Assembly: GCA_030427245.1 (NCBI GenBank)
Contig: JAUHXA010000028.1
Span: 1 to 64,000, forward strand
DNA length: 64,000 nt
Source: Bacteroidia bacterium
GTDB lineage: Bacteria; Bacteroidota; Bacteroidia; Chitinophagales; UBA2359
Reading direction: 5' to 3'
The notes below the pieces were generated by a model. That model searched no databases and had not been told where the DNA came from. It saw only the letters and a program-made list of their open reading frames with translations. Both the position numbers and the translations under genes were made by a program. This document shows positions 7,010 through 15,455 of the stretch, in pieces; within the stretch, counting starts at the first letter, position 1, and each line of letters opens with the position of its first letter.

Positions 7010-8722
7010 ATGAAACAATTCAGTAATAAATACCAAGCCATCCTTCAAGTCGTCATCTTACTCGCAATTCTCATTGCAGTAAATGTGCTGGCTTCAACGG
7101 TTTACCAACGATTTGACCTCACCAAAGAAGGGCGTTTCACCTTGACCGAAGCGACCCAAGACTTATTGGTGGATTTGGACGATGTGGTGTATGTGCGAGT
7201 CTATTTGGAAGGCGAACTCAATTCGGGTTTTAGACGGCTTCGCAATTCTACTTTGGATATGCTCAACGAATTTAGGGCGTATGCTAGCAGTGATTTGGAA
7301 TACGAATTTGTGGATCCAATTGGCGGTACTTCGGTCGAGGAACGCAAAGCTATTATAGATCAATTGTCTGAAAAAGGGCTCAAACCTACACGCGTGTTTG
7401 AGCCAGATGGTTCAGAAAGTATTTTGTTTCCAGGCTTGATAGTCGCCTACAAAGGGCGTGAATTGGCTGTACCTTTGTTGTTGGAACAGTTGAACCGACC
7501 ACCACAGGAAACGCTCAACAATTCCATTGCATTGATTGAGTACAACATCGCCAATGCCATCCAAAAATTGCGTCGCCCCTCCAAACCTGCCATTGCTTTC
7601 CTTGAAGGTCATGGTGAACTCTCTGCTCCAGAAGTAGGCGATATTACTGCAACGCTCGAAAACTACTATGTGGTCAATCGCCTTGATATTACCCAAGAAC
7701 TCTACATTCCACCTCGCTACAATGCGGTCATTATTGCCAGGCCTACCAAGCCTTTTGAAGATTCCAACAAATTCAAGATTGATCAGTACATCATGAATGG
7801 TGGGCGAGTGCTTTGGTTGGTCGAAAACATGGCAACGAGCTTGGACAGTATGCAAAGGGATGGCGGAAAATTCATAGCAATGGATTATGGATTGAACTTA
7901 GAAGATCAATTGTTTCGCTATGGGGTAAGGGTCAATTTTGACTTGGTTCAAGACCTTCAATCTACCCAAATCCCCTTGACTGTTGGCACGGATCAGTTCG
8001 GCAATGCCCGACAAATGCGTCTCTTTCCTTGGCCTTATTTTCCCATTATCAACTTGGCAAATAATGGGCATCCTGTCACCAAAAACCTCAATGCAGTCGT
8101 TGGACAGTTTGTGGCAACCATTGACACCGTACAGCCCAAAGCGGAGGTTAAAAAAACAATTTTGTTGACAACCAGTCCTCGAAGTCGTGTTTTAGAAGCC
8201 CCCATTCAAGTGGATGTCAATGATGTGCGGCAAAGTCGACAGGTGGACGATGCCCGCTTCAATGCAGGGCCTCAACCCATTGCAGTCGCATTGGAGGGTG
8301 TGTTTTCTTCTCCTTTCAAAAACCGATTGGCCGCCGAAACGATTGCCATGATTGACACCATTGAAGGAGTCTCTTTTTTAGAGGAAAGCAAACCGACTCG
8401 CATGGTGGTTATCTCAGATGGCGACATGATTCGCAACGATTATGACCCACTCAACAACCGAATTAGTCCCTTGGGATATTACAAATTCACGAAAGAAAAT
8501 TTTGCAAACAAAGCCCTGATTCAAAATGCCGTAGAATGGCTGACGGATGAAAATGGCATCATTGCGGCTCGCTCCAAGGACATCAAACTCCGCTTATTAG
8601 ATGCGACTAAAGTGAAGGCTGAACAGACGACTTGGCAATTGGTGAATATTGGAGTGCCTTTGCTTTTGTTGTTGGTGTTTGGAGTGGGGTACAATTTTGT
8701 GCGGAAGCGAAGATATACTTGA
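7010..8722 (+). CDS. gldG: Gliding-motility ABC transporter auxiliary protein GldG
   Basis: 570 residues with an N-terminal membrane anchor (about 12-30, ILQVVILLAILIAVNVLAS), a large periplasmic part of the ABC-transporter auxiliary (GldG/IFT52-like) family, and a C-terminal membrane segment (about 548-564, VGVPLLLLLVFGVGYNF-like) followed by basic residues. The opening RFDLTKEGRFTLTEAT and the later EGHGELS and RPTKPFED segments are typical. It follows gldF and is expected to form the membrane complex with it. The long linker ahead of the second membrane segment is normal. Length matches the family. Confidence 0.93.
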   Translation: MKQFSNKYQAILQVVILLAILIAVNVLASTVYQRFDLTKEGRFTLTEATQDLLVDLDDVVYVRVYLEGELNSGFRRLRNSTLDMLNEFRAYASSDLEYEFVDPIGGTSVEERKAIIDQLSEKGLKPTRVFEPDGSESILFPGLIVAYKGRELAVPLLLEQLNRPPQETLNNSIALIEYNIANAIQKLRRPSKPAIAFLEGHGELSAPEVGDITATLENYYVVNRLDITQELYIPPRYNAVIIARPTKPFEDSNKFKIDQYIMNGGRVLWLVENMATSLDSMQRDGGKFIAMDYGLNLEDQLFRYGVRVNFDLVQDLQSTQIPLTVGTDQFGNARQMRLFPWPYFPIINLANNGHPVTKNLNAVVGQFVATIDTVQPKAEVKKTILLTTSPRSRVLEAPIQVDVNDVRQSRQVDDARFNAGPQPIAVALEGVFSSPFKNRLAAETIAMIDTIEGVSFLEESKPTRMVVISDGDMIRNDYDPLNNRISPLGYYKFTKENFANKALIQNAVEWLTDENGIIAARSKDIKLRLLDATKVKAEQTTWQLVNIGVPLLLLLVFGVGYNFVRKRRYT

Positions 8723-8879
8723 TTTATTGGTGAACAGTAGCTATTTGTTTTGTGGAGAATTTTTAATTATTTATCTACAAAGGAAATTTATCATCAAATA
8801 TTTGAAGCAACAGTGTTAAAAAAAACATAAAGTATTTTTTCAAAGACTAATACCAATAAACATTATTCAACCAAAAAAC

Positions 8880-9911
8880 ATGAACAAAACAGCAATATAT
8901 TTCCTTCTTTTTTTGGCTATTGTCGGAGCTGCATGGCTTGGAATCAATGGTTTGGACACGAATACGCTCAATAAAACAACAGCGGCTTTTGCGCTGACGG
9001 ATACGGCTGAGGTGACCAAAATCATCATTGAAGACAATGAAGGTCGAACGCTGCGATTGGATAGAAAAAATGATTGGTGGCAAGTCAATCAAGGGTACAA
9101 AGCTCGACCTGATGCGGTTGAGCGTATTTTGCAGACTTTGACCAAATTGCAGGTAAAATATCCTGTCGGAAAAGATGCTTACCAAAGTATTTTAGAAAAC
9201 TTTGAAAAACCTGTCCGACGGGTTTCTATTTTTAAAGAAGACAGCACACAAGCGGCAAAGGTGTATTTGTTGGGAGGTGCGCCACATACCCGTAAAGGCA
9301 CATATATGATGCTGGAAGGAACGGACGATCCTTATGTGGTGCATTTGCTGGGGCATGAAGGGCATTTGATGACCCGATTTTTTACTGTTCCCGAAACGTG
9401 GCGAGACCGAATGTTGATGAACTACAAGGCAGGCGATATTGCGAGTGTGAAGGTAGAATATCCACATTTTGAAGAATCTTCCTTTGAAGTCAAAGCTGCG
9501 GGAGATTCCTTTGAAGTCAAGTCTTTGGGCGGCAAAGTCGAATTGAATACAGAGGATGAATTGAATAAGCCTGTATTGATGCAGTTTCTCAATAGTTTTG
9601 AAAAGGTGCATTTGGAGGGCTTTGAGAATGGTTATCCTCGCATTGATTCTGTCCGAGCTTCCAAACCTTTTGCCAACATCACCATTACTTCAAAGTCGGG
9701 CAATGATCATTCCCTAACTATTCATTACATGCCGCTCAACCGCCGAAGCAAATTGAAGATAGACGAAAGAGGGCGAGACGTACCTTTTGATGTCGACCGA
9801 TTTTTTGCATTTGTCAATGATGGAAAAGATTTTGTGTTGATTCAACGAAGAACCTTTGCAGGGATTTTCAAACGATTGGAGGATTTTTATTATACGCCTG
9901 TTGTGGAATAG
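8880..9911 (+). CDS. DUF4340 domain-containing membrane-anchored protein
   Basis: 343 residues with an uncleaved N-terminal anchor or signal (IYFLLFLAIVGAAWLGI) and a periplasmic DUF4340 region. That region has the motif LRLDRKNDWWQVNQGYKARPDAVERIL, which fits the usual 'W.v..p...a....v..ll..l' opening of the family, and ETWRDRMLMNY further on. DUF4340 proteins are commonly encoded beside GldG-like ABC auxiliary proteins, and it lies 157 bases after gldG. It is therefore probably an accessory of the same complex, although no function is established. About 30 residues near 190-215 repeat the phrase SFEVK. Confidence 0.85.
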   Translation: MNKTAIYFLLFLAIVGAAWLGINGLDTNTLNKTTAAFALTDTAEVTKIIIEDNEGRTLRLDRKNDWWQVNQGYKARPDAVERILQTLTKLQVKYPVGKDAYQSILENFEKPVRRVSIFKEDSTQAAKVYLLGGAPHTRKGTYMMLEGTDDPYVVHLLGHEGHLMTRFFTVPETWRDRMLMNYKAGDIASVKVEYPHFEESSFEVKAAGDSFEVKSLGGKVELNTEDELNKPVLMQFLNSFEKVHLEGFENGYPRIDSVRASKPFANITITSKSGNDHSLTIHYMPLNRRSKLKIDERGRDVPFDVDRFFAFVNDGKDFVLIQRRTFAGIFKRLEDFYYTPVVE

Positions 9912-10016
9912 AGAACTCAATGAGCTGAAAATTAATTGGTTGTTGAATATTCTTAATGCAAGTATTGGATAACTTTTGACCAAATAGGTTCACTTAGGAA
10001 CTAAAAAATTACTTCA

Positions 10017-10577
10017 ATGAAAAAAATAATCACGCTTTCTATATGGATTGCCGGCAGTATTCTTCTGTTCACGAACTGCAACAACTCTACTACTACTTCA
10101 AAAGATACCAACGAAACGGCTGAAAAAACAAACCTTCAAAAAGTCATCATTGACACAAGTACCCACACCATTGAAGGCATCGAATATTTTCCCTACAAAT
10201 ACGTAGCTCGAACTGCCATTCCTCCAAAACCCATCAATCGAGACATTACTGGAGGTGAAGCAATCGCAATAGCGGAACAATGGGCGGCTAATCAAGGTTA
10301 TATGACCAAACGTGTGACCAAAAAAGGCATTGTGTTTGAACAAGGTGAGTTCGCTACTGATACCAACGACATCATCCGAAACCGCTACAATACCTTACAG
10401 CCCTACGCTTTTGGAGTGCGGCAATATGGGGACGATAATCCGAAATGGGCGGTAGGTTTTCAGTATGTGCATCCCGAAAACAACATTGGTCGGGCGGTGA
10501 CGGTTAGTATGAAAGGTGATACGGCGATTATGCAGCCAATGGAAGTAAGACAGGATTGGATTTTTGGAGAAGATTGA
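10017..10577 (+). CDS. Putative lipoprotein, unknown function
   Basis: 186 residues with a lipoprotein signal (hydrophobic IWIAGSILLFTNC, lipobox cysteine at 21) followed by a Ser/Thr-rich linker. The rest is a compact soluble domain (residues about 75-186) with the segment PKWAVGFQYVHPENNIGRAVTVSMKGDTAIM. I do not recognise the family. It sits between the gld cluster and lepB on the same strand, 105 bases after the DUF4340 gene, and could be co-transcribed with it. Confidence 0.75.
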   Translation: MKKIITLSIWIAGSILLFTNCNNSTTTSKDTNETAEKTNLQKVIIDTSTHTIEGIEYFPYKYVARTAIPPKPINRDITGGEAIAIAEQWAANQGYMTKRVTKKGIVFEQGEFATDTNDIIRNRYNTLQPYAFGVRQYGDDNPKWAVGFQYVHPENNIGRAVTVSMKGDTAIMQPMEVRQDWIFGED

Positions 10578-10727
10578 GTCAGCCGCTAAATGAATGAAAA
10601 ATGGGTTATCAATTGTTAAATATGGAGGCCTCTGATTCTACTCTTTCATTTTTGATTCTTTTTAACAGTTAGATAGGAACATTTTGTGTAATTTTGAAGT
10701 TCCTAAACAAAACAGATATTCTATAAA

Positions 10728-11858
10728 ATGACTGAACAAATCAATGATACAACCTCTACGGAGGAAATCAAAGTCAAGAAACCCAAATCAACCAAGCGAG
10801 AAATCCTTGAGTTGTTGTTTATAGCCTTGGTATTTGTACCACTTATCAACATTTTTTTACTTCAATCTTATGCGATTCCTACCTCTTCGATGGAGTCTGA
10901 AATGTTGGTAGGAGACAAGTTATTTGTAAGCAAGATTCATTATGGACCTCGTGTTCCTATGACTCCTTTGGCATTGCCTTATGTTCACAATTCCATATTT
11001 GGCGCACAGTCCTATACCGAAGCAGTATCGCTTCCTTATTACCGTTTGCCAGGAATTTCTGAATTGACCAATAACAATATAGTGGTTTTTAATTATCCTG
11101 GAGATGATCCTGGTGGCTCTTCTGAGCATCCTGTTGATAAACGCACCAACTATGTGAAACGCTGTGTAGGGATTGCGGGAGATTCTTTGAAGATTGTGGA
11201 TGGAGAGGTTTATATCAATGGGAATATGTTGGAACGCCCTGAAAAATCACAATTTATGTATCGAGTAGTTTTGGATACTCCTGGAGGACTCAACAAAAAG
11301 GTGCGAAAAAAATTGGGTATCAGAGAAATTATGTCGGATGGTAATAGTTCGGGTATTTTTGGAATGCACCTAACCGACAAAGCTGCTGAGGAATTGGAAA
11401 AAATGAAAATTGTAGTGAATATCGAAAAGCTGATTCATCCGAAAGATAGAATCATTGAAAGACAAAGAATATTTGGAAACGATACGACAAAAAGATGGAA
11501 TCGAGACAATTATGGTTCTATATACATTCCGAAGGCGGGAGATAAAATCAAGATTACTGCTGAAAACCATACTCTTTATGATAAAGCTATCAAGGTGTAT
11601 GAAAACAATCCTACCTATAAATTTGAAAATGGACAGGCTTCTATCAATGGCAATCCGATTGAAGAATATGAGTTCAAAATGAACTACTACTTTATGATGG
11701 GAGATAACCGCCATCATTCCTTAGACTCACGTTATTGGGGTTTTGTGCCTGAAGATCATATTGTTGGCAAGCCGGTTTTTGTGTGGCTTTCTACCGAATC
11801 GAATGGCACTTGGTCTGAATGGATACGTTGGGATAAGTCGTTTAGGACGGTTCATTAG
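10728..11858 (+). CDS. lepB: Signal peptidase I
   Basis: 376 residues, type I signal peptidase that removes signal peptides from exported proteins at the inner membrane. One N-terminal membrane segment (about 27-47) is followed by box B PTSSME with catalytic Ser54, and Lys144 in YVKRCVGIAGDSL is the general base. The C-terminal box MGDNRHHSLDSRYWG is intact. Between residues about 190 and 300 there is a long insert found in Bacteroidota LepB proteins, which explains the size. A TAATTTTG box at 10689-10696 lies within a short inverted repeat (TAGGAAC / GTTCCTA, 10674-10705), perhaps promoter and operator. A perfect hairpin terminator follows at 11951. Confidence 0.95.
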   Translation: MTEQINDTTSTEEIKVKKPKSTKREILELLFIALVFVPLINIFLLQSYAIPTSSMESEMLVGDKLFVSKIHYGPRVPMTPLALPYVHNSIFGAQSYTEAVSLPYYRLPGISELTNNNIVVFNYPGDDPGGSSEHPVDKRTNYVKRCVGIAGDSLKIVDGEVYINGNMLERPEKSQFMYRVVLDTPGGLNKKVRKKLGIREIMSDGNSSGIFGMHLTDKAAEELEKMKIVVNIEKLIHPKDRIIERQRIFGNDTTKRWNRDNYGSIYIPKAGDKIKITAENHTLYDKAIKVYENNPTYKFENGQASINGNPIEEYEFKMNYYFMMGDNRHHSLDSRYWGFVPEDHIVGKPVFVWLSTESNGTWSEWIRWDKSFRTVH

Positions 11859-11950
11859 AACGATTTCGTTGAGTTCTTTCAGTTTTTCAAGGCCTCTTGA
11901 ATCACCATATTGTCTTAGATATCCACGTCATTGAACGGTTCGTCCAAAAT

Positions 11951-11990
11951 AAAAACACCTCATTTTGTTAAAGCAAAATGAGGTGTTTTT
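11951..11990 (+). terminator. Perfect 17-bp hairpin terminator after lepB
   Basis: AAAAACACCTCATTTTG (11951-11967), loop TTAAAG, and exact complement CAAAATGAGGTGTTTTT (11974-11990). The A and T tracts on both sides allow it to work in both directions. Confidence 0.9.
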
Positions 11991-12154
11991 GTTAAGTTAC
12001 CAGAACAGTTTTTTATGAAAACAACCTAAAAAAAAAATCTTTTAGAGTGTCAACAAATCCATAGCTCCAATCGAGTACAATAAAAAAAAAGAAAATCGGT
12101 TACATAAATAATTACCGCCTTGGTTTTTATCTTAACACTCAAAAAAATGCCTAT

Positions 12155-12883
12155 ATGGTTCAAGACTACTCGCTTAGAATTCCCTTGTCTCGTTATTTCT
12201 TATGTTTGTTGATTCTCTTTTGTATTTCGCCCATTGCCGCTTTGAATGTATATGGTACTACTCCAAAGCAAGCAGATTATGTAGAAGGAAAATTGTATGT
12301 AGAAATAAAAACCCGCTACCAAAGCATGAATTGGGAGTACGACCAAGAATTGCACAAGCCCAAACATCACGGATTGAGGAGGTGGATATTGCAGTATCAA
12401 ATCACCAAAATTGAAAAATTAGACGTTGCCAAGGCAAAAAATGCGTATTATTTTTATTTCAAAAAATCACATCTAACAGAATCCTTTATTGAAACATTGA
12501 CGGATTTGCCTTATATCAAAAAAGTGAAGCAAATAGCTGTTGCTTCGTCTATTTATATTGAAGGTGAAGAGGCTTCAATAAGCACCTTTGTTGAACCTCA
12601 TAGACCCAATTTGGTTTTAGTGCCTACTGCTTTTTCACCGAATAATGATGGCTCAAATGATTATTTTCAAGTCAAAGGGCAGAATATCGCAGGGTATGAA
12701 CTGCAAATTTTCAACCGTCTGGGCGAAACGATTTATCAACTAAGTGAATCCGATGTGTATGGTTGGGATGGTACAGTCAATGGTAGGGGAGTGCCTGCAG
12801 GTATTTACGCCTATTATGGTTGGGTGCGTTTTGAAAATGAGGAGACCAAAGTACTGAAGGGATATTTGACTTTGATGCAGTAG
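12155..12883 (+). CDS. Secreted protein with gliding-associated (CHU_C) C-terminal domain
   Basis: 242 residues. An N-terminal signal peptide (SRYFLCLLILFCISPIAAL) precedes a region of about 100 residues of unknown type with many aromatic and charged residues. Residues about 150-242 form the gliding-motility-associated C-terminal (CHU_C, T9SS type B) domain: PTAFSPNNDGSND, then LQIFNRLGETIY, WDGTVNGRGVPAGIYAYYGWVRF and a final KGYLTLMQ. The domain directs export by the type IX system and surface attachment. The ATG at 12155 gives a well-formed signal peptide. The protein is much smaller than most CHU_C proteins. Confidence 0.85.
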   Translation: MVQDYSLRIPLSRYFLCLLILFCISPIAALNVYGTTPKQADYVEGKLYVEIKTRYQSMNWEYDQELHKPKHHGLRRWILQYQITKIEKLDVAKAKNAYYFYFKKSHLTESFIETLTDLPYIKKVKQIAVASSIYIEGEEASISTFVEPHRPNLVLVPTAFSPNNDGSNDYFQVKGQNIAGYELQIFNRLGETIYQLSESDVYGWDGTVNGRGVPAGIYAYYGWVRFENEETKVLKGYLTLMQ

Positions 12884-12975
12884 TATGGCGATTGAGGAGG
12901 TTAGCGACTCGTTATTGATTTTCTGAAACGATTAACAAGTCACTAATCCCTGTTTTTCAATCATTGAACCTACTA

Positions 12976-13076
12976 AGTAAGGGTAAAAAAATAACTCTTC
13001 GTTTTCTTTTGCTAACATACCCCATCCCCTTTCAAAAGGGGAATATTGGTCGATGAGTTATTTTTTCTTTTTTACT
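12976..13076. mobile_element. Inverted-repeat element, copy A (MITE-like, 101 bp)
   Basis: Bounded by imperfect ~22-bp terminal inverted repeats (AGTAAGGGTAAAAAAATAAC at the left; GTTATTTTTTCTTTTTTACT at the right). A second copy in reverse orientation is at 45701-45823. The shared core reads CTAACATACCCCATCCCC, then TTTCAAAAGGGGAATATTGG. ACTAAG occurs just outside or across both ends. The right end overlaps the last bases of the clpX stop codon. Confidence 0.75.
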
Positions 13077-14316
13077 AAGAAGCTATCTTCAAAGTTTTTA
13101 CTTTTTCACCTGTTATTTTATCTTGTGCGTATTCTAAAGTCACCACAAATTCGTGGACATGACTCTTTGAAGGCAACTCAAACATGGCATCAGTCATAAT
13201 GGCCTCACAAATAGAACGCAATCCTCTTGCTCCTAATTTGAATTCTATCGCTTTCTCTACAATAAAATCCAAGGCGGATTCACTGAAAGAAAGGTCAATT
13301 TTTTCCATCTTGAACAGTTTTTTATACTGCTTAACAAGGGCATTTTTAGGTTGAGTCAGAATCAATCGAAGAGTCTTGGCATCCAATGGTTCGAGGTAAG
13401 TCAAGACAGGCAAACGACCAATCAACTCAGGAATCAAGCCAAAACTTTTGATGTCTCTTGGGCTGACATATCGCAAGAGGCTTTCTTCGTTGTTGCGGCC
13501 AATGAGGTTATCCGATTTGAAGCCTATGACCGCTTTTTGGATGCGGTTGGCAATCATTCTTTCCAATCCGTCAAAAGCTCCACCGCAGATAAACAAGATG
13601 TTTTGGGTGTTGATTTTTACCATTTTTTGTTCAGGATGCTTGCGACCTCCTTGTGGCGGCACCAATACTTCCGAGCCTTCGAGGAGTTTCAACATGGACT
13701 GCTGAACACCTTCGCCCGAAACATCGCGGGTAATAGAAGGGTTGTCGCTTTTGCGGGTGATTTTATCAATTTCGTCAATATAGATGATGCCTTTTTCAGC
13801 CGCTTGCACATCGTAATTGCAGACTTGCAACAAACGACTCAAAATGCTTTCGACATCTTCGCCCACATAACCTGCTTCTGTAAAAACAGTCGCATCAACA
13901 ATGGCAAAAGGAACATTCAAAAATCGAGCTATGGTTTTTGCCAAAAGCGTTTTTCCTGTACCTGTACGACCGACCATCATAATATTGGATTTCTCAATCT
14001 CAATCTCGTCGTCTTCAGGCTGATTCAAACGCTTATAATGATTGTAAACCGCTACGGACAAGACTTTTTTAGCATCGTCTTGACCAATCACATACTGATC
14101 TAAGTATTCTTTTATTTTCTTGGGATTCAAAAGACTCGGAAGTGAAAATTGAAACTTTCGCTTGGTTTGGTACAATTCCTCTTCCAAAATCTGTTGGGCT
14201 TGAGCAATGCAAGTTTCACAGATATGACCATTCAACCCTGCAATTAAAATTAGCGTTTCATCTTTGGTTTTACCACAAAAAGTACATTCGAAATCATCTT
14301 TTTTTCGTCTTGCCAT
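13075..14316 (-). CDS. clpX: ATP-dependent Clp protease ATP-binding subunit ClpX
   Basis: AAA+ unfoldase that recognises tagged substrates and feeds them into ClpP. The N-terminal C4 zinc domain (FECTFCGKTKDE...ICETCIAQ) is followed by Walker A GRTGTGKT, Walker B YIDEIDK, the GYVGEDVES pore loop, and sensor and arginine motifs (the RPRDIKSFGLIPELIGRLPV region reads SPRDIKSFGLIPELIGRLPV). The IGF-type loop for ClpP docking is in the AVIGFKSD segment. I place the start at the ATG at 14314-14316 (MARRKKDDFEC); a longer form from 14334 would add six residues. It lies downstream of clpP, as in the common tig-clpP-clpX order. Its stop codon abuts inverted-repeat element A. Confidence 0.96.
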   Translation of the reverse strand: MARRKKDDFECTFCGKTKDETLILIAGLNGHICETCIAQAQQILEEELYQTKRKFQFSLPSLLNPKKIKEYLDQYVIGQDDAKKVLSVAVYNHYKRLNQPEDDEIEIEKSNIMMVGRTGTGKTLLAKTIARFLNVPFAIVDATVFTEAGYVGEDVESILSRLLQVCNYDVQAAEKGIIYIDEIDKITRKSDNPSITRDVSGEGVQQSMLKLLEGSEVLVPPQGGRKHPEQKMVKINTQNILFICGGAFDGLERMIANRIQKAVIGFKSDNLIGRNNEESLLRYVSPRDIKSFGLIPELIGRLPVLTYLEPLDAKTLRLILTQPKNALVKQYKKLFKMEKIDLSFSESALDFIVEKAIEFKLGARGLRSICEAIMTDAMFELPSKSHVHEFVVTLEYAQDKITGEKVKTLKIAS

Positions 14317-14339
14317 GTTGCTATCTATTAACAAAAAGT

Positions 14340-14377
14340 AACCCTCAAAAGTGAATAGACATTCATTTTTGAGGGTT
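14340..14377 (-). terminator. Hairpin between clpP and clpX
   Basis: AACCCTCAAAAGTGAA (14340-14355) pairs with TTCATTTTTGAGGGTT (14362-14377), one mismatch. On the minus strand it is followed by ACTTTTTGTT. It may end or attenuate clpP transcripts before clpX. Confidence 0.6.
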
Positions 14378-14536
14378 TTAAATTATTTATATTGCTGTTC
14401 AATAACACTTATATTAAAAGTATTAATTTTTGTTTTATTGAGACTGCAAAGATAAGAAATCTGAACCGATATTTATTGAATTTGAGTTCGTATTTTGAAC
14501 CCTTATAAAAATGCGGAACAAATGATTATGAATCAG

Positions 14537-15253
14537 TTATTTATCTTGTCGATCCTTGTTGCGAGTAAGTACTTCATCCACAATCCCATATTCTTTTGCT
14601 TCTTGAGCTCTCATCCAATAATCTCTATCACTATCCTTCGAAATTTTCTCAAAAGACTGACCCGTATGCTTGCTCAAGATATTATAAAGTTCTTCACGCA
14701 TTTGTATGATAAGCTTGTAGGAAATTTCCATATCGCTCACCTGACCTTGCATTCCACCCATAGGCTGGTGAATCATTACTCGGCTGTGTTGCAGACAAGT
14801 ACGTTTTCCTTTAGCTCCAGCAGAGAGTAAAACTGCACCCATTGAAGCAGCCATACCTGTGCAAATGGTATTCACGTCAGGCATAATGTACTGCATAGTA
14901 TCGTAAATGCCCAAACCTGCAATAACTGAACCGCCTGGGCTATTGATATAGATGTAAATGTCTCTATTTGGATCAACCGATTCCATGAATAGCAACTGCG
15001 CTTGAATGATATTTGCAGCTTGATCTGTCACAGGGACACCCATAAAAATAATTCGATCCATCATCAAACGAGAAAATACGTCAATTGCTTGAACGTGCAT
15101 AGGTCGTTCTTCAATGATATAAGGAGTCATACCCATAGGCATTCCTGCTTTTCCTGCATTCGCATTGGTATGGTTCATGAACTTATCTACTGATAATCCA
15201 TTCAACCCTTTATGATGTACAGCATATTTTCTGAATTCGTTTCCAAAATCCAT
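14537..15253 (-). CDS. clpP: ATP-dependent Clp protease proteolytic subunit ClpP
   Basis: 238-residue serine peptidase that forms the tetradecameric chamber for ClpX. Catalytic Ser137 is in GMAASMGA, His162 in VMIHQP and Asp207 in KDSDRDYW. The NSPGGSVIAGL strand that positions substrate is present. About 45 residues at the N terminus precede the family core (IIEERPMHVQAIDVFSRLM), slightly longer than in enterobacteria; the family often has a processed propeptide. It lies between tig and clpX on the same strand, with 202 bases upstream and about 220 downstream, so each gene may have its own promoter. Confidence 0.97.
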   Translation of the reverse strand: MDFGNEFRKYAVHHKGLNGLSVDKFMNHTNANAGKAGMPMGMTPYIIEERPMHVQAIDVFSRLMMDRIIFMGVPVTDQAANIIQAQLLFMESVDPNRDIYIYINSPGGSVIAGLGIYDTMQYIMPDVNTICTGMAASMGAVLLSAGAKGKRTCLQHSRVMIHQPMGGMQGQVSDMEISYKLIIQMREELYNILSKHTGQSFEKISKDSDRDYWMRAQEAKEYGIVDEVLTRNKDRQDK

Positions 15254-15455
15254 AGTCTATAAATTTTTTTGATTATTTATGAAGTATAAAGATGCGAAAT
15301 AAATCACTCGCAAACAATAGTGGCACTTTTCCGAAAAAGGTTACATTTCGAAGGCAAACTAAAGTATTGAAATAGATGGTTTTGAAATATAATCCATTCG
15401 CTTACAAAGTATTGCTTGAAGTCCGATTAAAATACGGAAAAGGCAAAGCCTTTTC

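Noticed and set aside
13351-14103. Plus-strand frame of 250 codons across clpX
   Set aside because: It is antisense to the highly conserved ClpX core and encodes unrelated low-information sequence.
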